The notes beneath the pieces were generated by a model. The model saw nothing but the letters and a program-made list of their open reading frames with translations. It did not search any database and was not told the origin of the DNA. 32,296 nucleotides of DNA, taken from NCBI GenBank assembly GCA_005889075.1, contig VBDQ01000010.1:1-32296 (forward strand), written 5' to 3'. Origin of the DNA: Chloroflexota bacterium (GTDB lineage: Bacteria > Chloroflexota > Limnocylindria > P2-11E). This document shows, piece after piece, positions 15,175 to 22,851 of the stretch. A program made the position numbers and the translations under genes. Position 1 is the stretch's first letter, and each line of letters starts with the position of its first letter.

Positions 15175-16620
15175 TCATGCTCCCTTCGGTCGGACACGCT
15201 CCCAACGCGTGCCCTCCTTCGTGTCCTTGAGCTGGATGCCGTATTTCGTCAGCAGGTCGGCGCGGATCTGGTCGCTCTTCGCGTAGTCACCGGACTCTCG
15301 CGCCCGCTCCCGCTCGTCGAAGAGACGCTCCTCATCGACCGAGAGATCGTCGGCGGCGCTGGCCCGATCGCGCAGCGAGAGTCCGAGGACGCGGTCCATG
15401 TCGAACAGGAGCCAGAGGGCTCGCTCGCGCACCGCGAGATCCGGGCTGCCGGCGAGATCGAGCGCCATCTCGGCCGCGGCGACCGCGCGCGGCGTGTTGA
15501 AGTCGTCGGCCAGCGCGTTCACAAATCCCGCGCGCACGCCGAAGTCCGGCTCGGGTTCGGTCATCCGGCCCCCGGTCGCCACGCACGCCTCGGCGATCGT
15601 CCGTCGCCATTTGACGAGACGGTTCTGCGCGGCATCCATGCCGGCACGCGTGAAGTCGAGTGGCTTGCGGTAGCCGACGCCGAGCGCGAGCAGCCGGAAC
15701 GCAAGCGGGTCGTAGCCCCACTCCTCCAGCTGCGAGAGGAGGTACGTGTTGCCGATCGACTTGTGCATGCCCTGTCCCTCCACACGCAGAAAACGGACGT
15801 GCAACCAGTAGCGCGCGAACTGCTTGCCGGTCGCCGCTTCCGATTGCGCGATCTCGCACTCGTGGTGCGGGAAGAGGTGGTCCTCGCCGCCGGAATGAAG
15901 ATCGAACGTCTCGCCGAGGTACTGCATCGACATCGCGGAGCACTCGATGTGCCAGCCGGGATTGCCGCGTCCCCACGGTGACTCCCACTGCTGCAGGTCG
16001 CCCGGCTTCGCGGCGCGCCACAGCGCGAAGTCGGCCGGGTGGCGCTTGTTCTCGTTGACCTCGACGCGTGCGCCGGCCTCGCGGTCGGCGGGGTTCTCCG
16101 CGTTAAGACGCGTCCCGTATCCAGGGAATGTCGTCACGTCGAAGTACACACCGTCGGAAGCGACGTAGGCGTTGCCCTTCTCGATCAGCCGCCTGATCAG
16201 CTCGATCATCTGCGCGATGTGATCGGTCGCCTTGGCGATCACGTGGGGATCGAGGATGTTGAGCTTGTGCCGGTCGATGATGAACTGCCGCGTGTACATT
16301 GCCGCGAGCTCGAGCGGATCCTTCTGCTCGCGCTTGGCCGCGAGCTCCATCTTGTCCTCGCCGGCGTCCGCGTCGTCGACGATGTGGCCGACGTCCGTGA
16401 TGTTCATGACCTGCGTCACGCGGTAGCCGAAATACTCGAACGTGCGCCGTGCGACATCGGCGACGATGTACGCGTACAGATTTCCGATGTGCTGCCAGTC
16501 GTAGACTGTCGGACCGCAGTTGTACATGCCGATCTCGCCCGGGCGCAGGGGCACGAACGGCTCGACCATCCGGGTCGCGCTGTTGAAGATGCGTAGCTCT
16601 ACCGGCTCGACTCGCTGTAT
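15175..16620 (-). CDS. cysS: Cysteinyl-tRNA synthetase
   Basis: Charges tRNA-Cys in the cytoplasm. Visible: catalytic-zinc Cys in MYNCGPTVYD, HIGH-like QHIGN, further zinc ligands in HIECSAM and FPHHECEIAQSE, and the KMSKS equivalent MHKSIGN. The first canonical start, ATG 16569, would remove the conserved opening strand (LRIFNSATR, equivalent to LxLYNTLTR). The frame is open upstream, and ATA at 16620-16618 lies 10 nt after the Shine-Dalgarno GAGGAG, giving MQRVEPVELRIF and 481 aa, the normal length. I therefore place the start at ATA. It follows ispF by 17 nt and precedes rlmB by 3 nt within one operon. Confidence 0.93.
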   Translation of the reverse strand: MQRVEPVELRIFNSATRMVEPFVPLRPGEIGMYNCGPTVYDWQHIGNLYAYIVADVARRTFEYFGYRVTQVMNITDVGHIVDDADAGEDKMELAAKREQKDPLELAAMYTRQFIIDRHKLNILDPHVIAKATDHIAQMIELIRRLIEKGNAYVASDGVYFDVTTFPGYGTRLNAENPADREAGARVEVNENKRHPADFALWRAAKPGDLQQWESPWGRGNPGWHIECSAMSMQYLGETFDLHSGGEDHLFPHHECEIAQSEAATGKQFARYWLHVRFLRVEGQGMHKSIGNTYLLSQLEEWGYDPLAFRLLALGVGYRKPLDFTRAGMDAAQNRLVKWRRTIAEACVATGGRMTEPEPDFGVRAGFVNALADDFNTPRAVAAAEMALDLAGSPDLAVRERALWLLFDMDRVLGLSLRDRASAADDLSVDEERLFDERERARESGDYAKSDQIRADLLTKYGIQLKDTKEGTRWERVRPKGA

Positions 16621-16637
16621 GGCGCTCTGTCTCCTCG

Positions 16638-17117
16638 CTACTTGGTCGCGAGTGCCACCGCGATCGCGGCGATCGCATCGCCTGCACCGATCGCACCCAC
16701 ACCATCATTCGTCTTCGCCTTGACGCTCACGCCCTGTGGCGCGAGCTCAAGGCCCCGCGCGATCGCGCTCCGCATCGCGTCGAGGTGCGCGCCGAGGCGC
16801 GGCTCTTGCGCGATGACCGTCGCGTCGAGCGAGACGACGGTGTAGCCCGCCTCGCGGACCTTCGACCCGACCCGGCGCAACAGCTCCGCGCTGTCCGCGC
16901 CCGCGTACTTCGGGTCGTCGCTCGGGAACTGCGATCCGAGATCACCGAGCCCGCTCGCTCCGAGGACCGCGTCCATCACCGCGTGAAGGAGAACGTCGCC
17001 GTCGGAGTGACCAACGAGCCCCGTCGGGTGCTCGATCGCGACGCCGCCCAAGACCAGGCGGCGACCCGCCGCGAGACGGTGAATATCGTACCCGAGCCCG
17101 ACGCGCGGCGTCGCCAT
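16638..17117 (-). CDS. ispF: 2-C-methyl-D-erythritol 2,4-cyclodiphosphate synthase
   Basis: 159 aa, standard length. Catalyses ring closure to MEcPP in the MEP isoprenoid pathway, as a cytoplasmic trimer. Metal ligands Asp11, His13 (GYDIH) and His45 (DVLLHA) are present, as are the GHSDGDVL loop and the C-terminal KAKTNDGVGAIGAGDAIAA signature. ATG 17117 shares its A with the ispD TGA (TGATG), so the pair is coupled; IspD makes the precursor of the IspF substrate. Confidence 0.96.
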   Translation of the reverse strand: MATPRVGLGYDIHRLAAGRRLVLGGVAIEHPTGLVGHSDGDVLLHAVMDAVLGASGLGDLGSQFPSDDPKYAGADSAELLRRVGSKVREAGYTVVSLDATVIAQEPRLGAHLDAMRSAIARGLELAPQGVSVKAKTNDGVGAIGAGDAIAAIAVALATK

Positions 17118-17824
17118 CAGCGGACCTGCAGCGCGGGCATGCCAACCACGCCTTTCGCCACGAGCTCACGCGCGTAGCCGAGGTCCTCGATGGTCGTGAT
17201 CTTGAGGTTGCGGGGCTCTCCGAGGACCATCCGGACCGGCGCGCCCGCCGCCCGGACCGCGGCCGCATCGTCGGCGAAGGACCGATCGCCGGCCGCCTGC
17301 CGCGCCCGCTCGAGGAGCTCGCGTCGGAACGCCTGCGGCGTCTGCGCGGACCAGAGCCCCTCGCGGGCGAGCTCTTCGATCGCGGTGCCAGCCTCATCGG
17401 CGCGACGGACGGTGTCCGCGAGCGGCAGGCCGGCGACCGCACTCCCGTTCTTGCGCGCGCTCTCGACGCAGCGCACGAACAGGGATGGCGGCGCGAACGG
17501 GCGCGCGCTGTCATGGATCGCGATCACGTCCGCGTCGGGCGCGGCATCCAGCGCGGCCCAGCTCGACGCGGTCCGCGTGTCGCCGCCGCCAACCACGATC
17601 GCGTCGGGCACGCGCGTGCGGACGATCTCCTCGACCGCAGCGAGCCGTTCCGTTCGCGTGACGACCACGATCCGCTCGAACACGGCCGCGGCGACCGCCG
17701 CGGCGAGCGACCACGCGAGGACGGGCTGCCCGCCGAGGTCGGCCGCGACCTTGTCGGTACCCGCACGCGTCGAGCTCCCGGCCGCGAGGATCGCGCAGGC
17801 TGCGCCGAGTCTGCTTCTAGCGAT
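17117..17824 (-). CDS. ispD: 2-C-methyl-D-erythritol 4-phosphate cytidylyltransferase
   Basis: MEP-pathway enzyme joining CTP to MEP. The CTP-binding loop AAGSSTR (14-20 counting from ATC 17824) with Lys25, the IHDSARPF motif, and the C-terminal KITTIEDL are all present. The first canonical start, GTG 17683, would delete the CTP-binding loop, which is essential, so translation must begin earlier. The frame is open, and the only plausible codon close to the expected N-terminus is ATC 17824-17822, giving MARSRLGAACAILAAG and 235 aa, a normal length; it overlaps the end of the upstream PIN-TRAM gene. No clear Shine-Dalgarno. Product certain, start inferred. Confidence 0.93.
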   Translation of the reverse strand: MARSRLGAACAILAAGSSTRAGTDKVAADLGGQPVLAWSLAAAVAAAVFERIVVVTRTERLAAVEEIVRTRVPDAIVVGGGDTRTASSWAALDAAPDADVIAIHDSARPFAPPSLFVRCVESARKNGSAVAGLPLADTVRRADEAGTAIEELAREGLWSAQTPQAFRRELLERARQAAGDRSFADDAAAVRAAGAPVRMVLGEPRNLKITTIEDLGYARELVAKGVVGMPALQVR

Positions 17825-18887
17825 CGAGAGCCCGCGGGCGGCGCTCGCTCATCTCGCCCTTCAGCTGCGCGAAGATCATCCGGCCGCCGACGGTCTGGAG
17901 GACCCGCATGACCGTCACCGGCAGCTCGCTGCCGAGGTGGCGCGAGCCGTTCTCGATCACGATCATCGTGCCGTCCTCGAGATAGCCAACACCTTGCCCT
18001 TGCTCCTTTCCCTCTTGGATCACCCGCACGGTGATCTCTTCGCCCGGCAGGACCACCGGGCGAACCGCCTTCGCCAGGTCGTTCATGTTCAAGACCGTCA
18101 CGCCATGCAGCTCGGCGACGCGGTTCAGTCCGTAGTCGTTGGTCATGATCGCGATCCCGAGAGCGCGCGCGAGGGTCACGAGCTTCGCGTCGGCGCCCGT
18201 CCCGGCGGGGTCTTCATCCGAGAGCTCCACCTTGACGGTCGCTTCCTTCTGCATCTTGGAGAGCATCTCGAGCCCGCGCCGGCCTCGCTCACGCCGCGAG
18301 GCGTCGGGCGAGTCGGCGAAAAATTGCAGCTCGGCGAGGACGAAGCGCGGCACGACGAGAGTCCCACGGACGAACCCGCTCCGCACGACGTCGGCGACCC
18401 TCCCGTCGATGATGACCGAGGTATCCAGCAAAACGCGGGCATCGGTCGTCCGCTCGCGACCTCGGCCACGCACCTCCCTTACGAGGGCGCCGAGGTCGTT
18501 CCGCTTCAGCGTGCCCGCGGTCGCGCCGACGATCCCAAGAGTCGCTGCCCCGATGAGCGGGCCGTAGCGTCCTAGCTCGCCGGGAAGGAATGAAAGTGGG
18601 AACGCGAGAAACAGCGCGAGGATGAGTCCCACGCCGGCACCGAACGCTCCACCGACCAGCGTCGTGGCCGACGTCGCCTGAATGCGGGCCACCACGAACG
18701 CCGCCGGAATGACGGTGACGTACGGAGCACCGAGCCATCCGAGGATCGCGCAGGCTGCGGCGAAGAGGACGACCACGAGAACCTGATTGCTGACCGGCGT
18801 GACCTGGGTGACCGACAGAAGGGACGCGCCGAGGAAGAAACCGAAGACGAAACCGATGAGTGCTGCCAGAAGACGGATAAAGGCCAC
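17817..18887 (-). CDS. PIN-TRAM domain membrane protein (YacL family)
   Basis: 356 aa. Four N-terminal hydrophobic segments (about 1-115), then a PIN nuclease domain with conserved acidic residues (LLDTSVIIDGRVADV, LAELQF, GTGADAKLVTLA, IMTNDYGLN) and a C-terminal TRAM RNA-binding domain (PGEEITVRVIQEGKEQGQGV, DGTMIVIENG). The family is conserved beside radA/ispD in Gram-positive bacteria; a membrane-anchored RNase role is likely but not proven. The start is GTG 18887, with Shine-Dalgarno AGGAG 8 nt upstream. It leads the ispD-ispF-cysS-rlmB operon. The divergent gap to the ICMT gene is 138 bp. Confidence 0.9.
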   Translation of the reverse strand: MAFIRLLAALIGFVFGFFLGASLLSVTQVTPVSNQVLVVVLFAAACAILGWLGAPYVTVIPAAFVVARIQATSATTLVGGAFGAGVGLILALFLAFPLSFLPGELGRYGPLIGAATLGIVGATAGTLKRNDLGALVREVRGRGRERTTDARVLLDTSVIIDGRVADVVRSGFVRGTLVVPRFVLAELQFFADSPDASRRERGRRGLEMLSKMQKEATVKVELSDEDPAGTGADAKLVTLARALGIAIMTNDYGLNRVAELHGVTVLNMNDLAKAVRPVVLPGEEITVRVIQEGKEQGQGVGYLEDGTMIVIENGSRHLGSELPVTVMRVLQTVGGRMIFAQLKGEMSERRPRALDR

Positions 18888-19025
18888 TCGAACCACTCCT
18901 TTCTCGATTGCTGCGAACGCCGCACGGTCCGACCGATGAAGATGTGGCCGCCGACCGCGGGCGAGCGCCGGGATTGATGGAAGAACACGCGACGAGTCTA
19001 CGGTGAGGTTGTTAGCGTTCGGGGC

Positions 19026-19589
19026 CTGGACGACCGCTCTATCAAGATCGCGGTGCTCCTCGCCGCGCACGTGGTCTTCCTTTCCGCGGCCGCCCTCCGG
19101 ATCGTTCGCGGCCAGCGGGCGCATCTTGTCCGCTCGCAAGCCGCGTGGTGGCTTCAGTACTACCCACCGCTCGTCTGGGTCCCGTTCGTTCTCGCCTACC
19201 TGGTGCCGCTGCGGGTCGCGCTTGCCGACGAGCTGCACATCGCGGGCGTCGCGGTCGCCATCGCTGCCGCGCTCTTTGCGGCGTGGGCGATGTGGTCGCT
19301 TGGACGCAGCTACGGGATCCGCATGGATCTCTTTGAGGGCCATCGCGTCGTCACCGCTGGACCGTATCGGATCGTCCGCCATCCGATGTATCTCGGGATC
19401 CTGATCTTTCAGATAGGCGCGACCCTCGCAATGGAGAGCGCGCTCCTGCTCGTCGCCACGATCGTCTACGCGATCCCATTCACCATCGCACGCATCGTCG
19501 CCGAGGAGCACGTGCTGATCCAGGGCCTCGGCGATCAGTACCGGTCGTTCGTCTCGCGCGTCCCGGCTCTCGTCCCGTTCGCGCGCTAG
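19026..19589 (+). CDS. Isoprenylcysteine carboxyl methyltransferase (ICMT)-family membrane protein
   Basis: 187 aa with CTG 19026 (178 aa with GTG 19053). About five helices, then the ICMT/PEMT-like SAM-binding C-terminus: LVTAGPYRIVRHPMYLGIL-type segment (here VVTAGPYRIVRHPMYLG), then RIVAEEHVLIQGLGDQY ending in the Glu/Tyr pair. Bacterial relatives methylate small or lipid substrates that are mostly unknown. GTG 19053 cuts into the first helix; CTG 19026 gives MDDRSIKIAVLL, a more natural start. The stop TAG shares the palindrome CTAG with the radA stop on the other strand. Confidence 0.85.
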   Translation: MDDRSIKIAVLLAAHVVFLSAAALRIVRGQRAHLVRSQAAWWLQYYPPLVWVPFVLAYLVPLRVALADELHIAGVAVAIAAALFAAWAMWSLGRSYGIRMDLFEGHRVVTAGPYRIVRHPMYLGILIFQIGATLAMESALLLVATIVYAIPFTIARIVAEEHVLIQGLGDQYRSFVSRVPALVPFAR

Positions 19590-20845
19590 CCGTCGGCGAC
19601 GCCCGCCTTCTCGAGGGCCTCGCGCAGAGACGCGACCCCGACGACAGAAAGCCCTGTGCCGTTCAAGTCGGACAGGCTGGCGGCCGGCACGATCGCGCGC
19701 TTGAAGCGATCGCGCAGCGCTGATGCGATCGCGACGGCGACCGCGAGATCCACGGCGGGCTCGCGGATGCGAAGACCGCCGACAAGGCTTACGTACACGT
19801 CGTGCGTGCCCGCGTTGAGCCCCGCGCGTTTGCTCAGGACGGCGAGGAGCAGCAGGACGCGCTGCGGATCGGTCCCGTTGACGGTCCTGCGCGGAAGGCC
19901 AAAGCTCGTCGGCGTCACGAGCGCTTGAACCTCGACGAGGAGCGGGCGGGTCCCCTCGACCGTCGGAACCACAACGCTGCCCGCGACGCCGCCGCTTCGC
20001 TCTTCGAGGAAGACCTCGGACGGGTTCTGGACCTCGCGCAGCCCGGTCTCCCCCATCTCGAAGACCCCGACCTCGTCGGTCGAACCGAACCGGTTCTTCG
20101 TGGCGCGCAAGATGCGGAACGCGTGGAAGCGCTCGCCTTCGAGGTAGAGGACGGCGTCGACGATGTGCTCGAGGACGCGCGGCCCCGCGACCGCGCCCTC
20201 TTTGGTCACATGCCCAACGAGGAAGATGGGAACGTCCTCACCCTTCGCGAGCTCGAGGAGCCGCGCCGCGCACTCGCGCAGCTGCGACACCCCGCCCGCC
20301 GCCGACGCGATCGCGTCCGAGCTCATCGTCTGGATCGAGTCGATCACGGCGAAGATCGGGCGCGTGCGGCGGATCGCCTCGATGACCGATCCGAGGTCGG
20401 TCTCGGCGAGCACAAAGATGTTGTCGCCCGCGATCCCGAAGCGTCGCGCCCGGAGCTTCACCTGCGCGGCTGATTCCTCACCCGAGACGTACAGCACCGT
20501 TCCCTTGCGCGCGAGCGCGGCCGATGCCTGCATGAGCAGCGAGCTCTTGCCGATGCCGGGATCGCCGCCGAGGAGGACGCACGATCCCTGGACGATCCCT
20601 CCCCCAACAACGCGATCGAACTCACCGATCCCGGTCGAAAGACGCTGCTCCGCGTCGGCCGGCACGTCGCTCAGGGCGATCGGCTCGCGAGGTGCGCGGG
20701 CGAGCCCTCGGCCTTTTGGCGGCGCGACGACGCGCTCCTCGACGAACGTGTTCCAGCCGTCACACGATGGGCAGCGTCCGATCCACTTCGGCGACTGGAA
20801 CGCGCACTGCTGGCAGACGAAGGAGGTCTTCGGCCGGGTGGGCAT
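19586..20845 (-). CDS. radA: DNA repair protein RadA (Sms)
   Basis: 419 aa. RecA-like branch-migration helicase in recombination. N-terminal zinc finger with Cys11, Cys14, Cys25, Cys28; Walker A GGDPGIGKS at 93-101; RadA-specific KNRFG; and a C-terminal Lon-protease-like domain (VYVSLVGGLRIREPAVDLA). Start ATG 20845. It faces the ICMT gene and lies upstream of the PIN-TRAM operon, an arrangement related to the clpC-radA-disA-yacL order of Bacillus but without disA. Confidence 0.96.
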   Translation of the reverse strand: MPTRPKTSFVCQQCAFQSPKWIGRCPSCDGWNTFVEERVVAPPKGRGLARAPREPIALSDVPADAEQRLSTGIGEFDRVVGGGIVQGSCVLLGGDPGIGKSSLLMQASAALARKGTVLYVSGEESAAQVKLRARRFGIAGDNIFVLAETDLGSVIEAIRRTRPIFAVIDSIQTMSSDAIASAAGGVSQLRECAARLLELAKGEDVPIFLVGHVTKEGAVAGPRVLEHIVDAVLYLEGERFHAFRILRATKNRFGSTDEVGVFEMGETGLREVQNPSEVFLEERSGGVAGSVVVPTVEGTRPLLVEVQALVTPTSFGLPRRTVNGTDPQRVLLLLAVLSKRAGLNAGTHDVYVSLVGGLRIREPAVDLAVAVAIASALRDRFKRAIVPAASLSDLNGTGLSVVGVASLREALEKAGVADG

Positions 20846-20903
20846 GCAAGCAAGTATCGGCCTCGACTTGACTTCGCCTCTTTCCGCGCTGGACTTGCGA
20901 CCG

Positions 20904-21353
20904 ATGGATGTGCATCTGCTTCACCTGGCCGTGCGCTGGCTGCACGTCCTCGCAATGGCGGTGGCGCTCGGCGGTGCAGCGCTCGTCTTCGTTCTCGCCG
21001 CGCGCGCCAGGCAGATCGGGGTCCCCGCTGTGGCGCTGCTGCAGCTGGCCGCGAGTTACGAGTGGGTCTTCTGGCTGGCCGCGGGCACGCTTGCGATGAC
21101 CGGCATTGGCAATCTGGGCGCCTTCGGCGCAGGGCTTCCGTCACCGCAGACCGGATGGGGCACGACGCTCGTCGTCAAGCTGAGCGTCGTCGTTCTCCTG
21201 GTCATGCTCTCGCTGCCGCGGACACTCGCGGTCGCTCGGCTCGCGTTCGCTGCTCCCTCCCACGTCGCTGATGTGCTGCGAACGCTCTACGCGTTCACTT
21301 CCGCGACCTTCGCCCTCGTCGTCGCGATCGCGATATGGCTCGCGCACGGATGA
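20904..21353 (+). CDS. CopD-like small membrane protein
   Basis: 149 aa with four membrane helices. The first helix HLAVRWLHVLAMAVALGGAAL with its His residues resembles the CopD/DUF2269 group of integral membrane proteins linked to copper or haem; no copper genes are nearby, so the role is open. ATG 20904 is chosen because it immediately precedes the first helix; an in-frame ATG at 20844 would add a 20-residue hydrophilic start and overlap the radA start. The stop overlaps the next start as ATGA. Confidence 0.65.
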   Translation: MDVHLLHLAVRWLHVLAMAVALGGAALVFVLAARARQIGVPAVALLQLAASYEWVFWLAAGTLAMTGIGNLGAFGAGLPSPQTGWGTTLVVKLSVVVLLVMLSLPRTLAVARLAFAAPSHVADVLRTLYAFTSATFALVVAIAIWLAHG

Positions 21354-21847
21354 ACGGCGATCCGCCACAGCGCCTCGTGACATGGGCGCTCGCAACCTTC
21401 CACGCGACCCTCTTCGTGGTCGCTTCGGTCCTCTTTGCTTACACGCGAGGCGGACTGGGGTCCCTGCTGGCGAATCTCAACACGCTCGTTGGTCTCGGAC
21501 TCTTCGCAGCGCTCTGGGCGACCACCTTCTTGACGACCCAGCGGGCGCTCGAGGGTATCGACGTGCTCGGCACGATGGACGATCGGGCGTTCGTGCGGCG
21601 CGTCTTCCGGTGGGGCGCCGCGAACGGCATGGCATTCCTCGCGGTGCTCGCAGTCGTCTTCCTCGTCGGATCGCTTGCCGCGATCCCCGCCGGTAGCGGC
21701 CCGGGCTTCCTTCTGTTCGCGGCCTTCGCCGCGCCGTTCGCGCTCGTCGTTTCGGCCGCGGTTGGTGGCGCGGTCGGCGCTGTCTTGGGAGTGATCGACT
21801 TGGGACTGGTGCGGTTGGCGCGACGCCTCTCGGCCGAGAACAACTAG
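21350..21847 (+). CDS. Unknown four-helix membrane protein
   Basis: 165 aa. Helices at about 10-30, 40-60, 90-115 and 120-145, with a cytoplasmic-looking loop GTMDDRAFVRRVFRWG between the second and third. I do not recognise a family. ATG 21350 overlaps the previous TGA (ATGA), so it is translationally coupled to the CopD-like gene and probably works with it. An ATG at 21335 is also in frame. The stop shares CTAG with the convergent DUF3048 gene. Confidence 0.7.
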   Translation: MNGDPPQRLVTWALATFHATLFVVASVLFAYTRGGLGSLLANLNTLVGLGLFAALWATTFLTTQRALEGIDVLGTMDDRAFVRRVFRWGAANGMAFLAVLAVVFLVGSLAAIPAGSGPGFLLFAAFAAPFALVVSAAVGGAVGAVLGVIDLGLVRLARRLSAENN

Positions 21848-22815
21848 CCGGAGAGATCGAACGACGTCGGCACGATGTGCATCCAGGTGAGACCTGGTTT
21901 GAGCCCGATCTCCTTGCCCGAGGCATCGGCGAACCGGTACATCTCAGTCCCCTGCCGCGACCACGTGCCGTCGAAGCGCTTGCCGTCGCGGAGGATCACG
22001 ACGGGCCCCGACCCGGTCCCGCGGTAGTCGACGGAGGGCGCCCCCGCGGCATCGGCCGTCCCCGGGATGTCCTCCACGTCGGTCTTGATCACCACGACGT
22101 TCTCCGGAAGCACCTCGCCCGCCGCGGTATCGAGGGTCTTCGTGCCGCCGGCGGTGCGGTGATAGGCGCCTCTTGCCGGATCGAACTCATACCGCACGCG
22201 TTCGGCGTACGGGATCGTCAGCGTCGCGCCGTCGGTCGACGCGGCCTGCGCATCGCCGTACTCGAGCGCACCGACATCGACCGACTGTTCTGCCGCGCTG
22301 CCCGCAGCCTGACGGAGCTTGCTCGCCGAGGTGTATGCGTTGTACGGCGCAACCCGGTCGGTGCTGCGCTCGAAGGCATCGGCGTGCTGAAACTCGTCGA
22401 TATCGACGAACCCGCCCGAGGACGCCGCGTCGCGGACCATCTTCGTGACCGATTCGGAGGCGCCGACGTGAGCGAGGATGGCGTGGAGCGTCGGTAGGTA
22501 GTTGAGATCTGACTGACGCGCGCTGCGCACCGGCCCGACCCGGCTGGGATCCTTCGACTGGAAGACCACCGAGAGCCGCGTCAGGCCGCCCTCGACGGGG
22601 AGCTCGATGATGAGGTCGGCGTCCGCGATACCGGTCTGCGGTCGCGCACCGGGATCGTTTGCGACCTTGACGACGAGCGGCCGGCGATGGATCGCGCTCG
22701 CATCGCTCGCTGGTGTGCCCCGAAGCGGCCACGCCGCTGGGCCGACCGCCACGTTGAGCGGCGACGCGCATGACGACGCGAAGAGTGCGATGAGCAGGGC
22801 GAGCGCCGGTCGCAT
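21844..22815 (-). CDS. DUF3048 (YerB-like) lipoprotein
   Basis: 323 aa exported lipoprotein: signal peptide ending in ASSC with lipidated Cys16. The N-terminal DUF3048 domain shows RPLVVKVANDPGARPQTGI, ELPVEGGLTRLSVVF and RVGPVRSARQSDL; the C-terminal DUF3048 domain covers the last 100 residues. Bacillus YerB is the best-known relative; its biochemical role is not settled. Start ATG 22815, 36 nt after the clpC stop on the same strand, so read-through from clpC is possible. Confidence 0.9.
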   Translation of the reverse strand: MRPALALLIALFASSCASPLNVAVGPAAWPLRGTPASDASAIHRRPLVVKVANDPGARPQTGIADADLIIELPVEGGLTRLSVVFQSKDPSRVGPVRSARQSDLNYLPTLHAILAHVGASESVTKMVRDAASSGGFVDIDEFQHADAFERSTDRVAPYNAYTSASKLRQAAGSAAEQSVDVGALEYGDAQAASTDGATLTIPYAERVRYEFDPARGAYHRTAGGTKTLDTAAGEVLPENVVVIKTDVEDIPGTADAAGAPSVDYRGTGSGPVVILRDGKRFDGTWSRQGTEMYRFADASGKEIGLKPGLTWMHIVPTSFDLSG

Positions 22816-22851
22816 GATCGACCGAGATGCAACCGCGATGCCGATGCGTGG

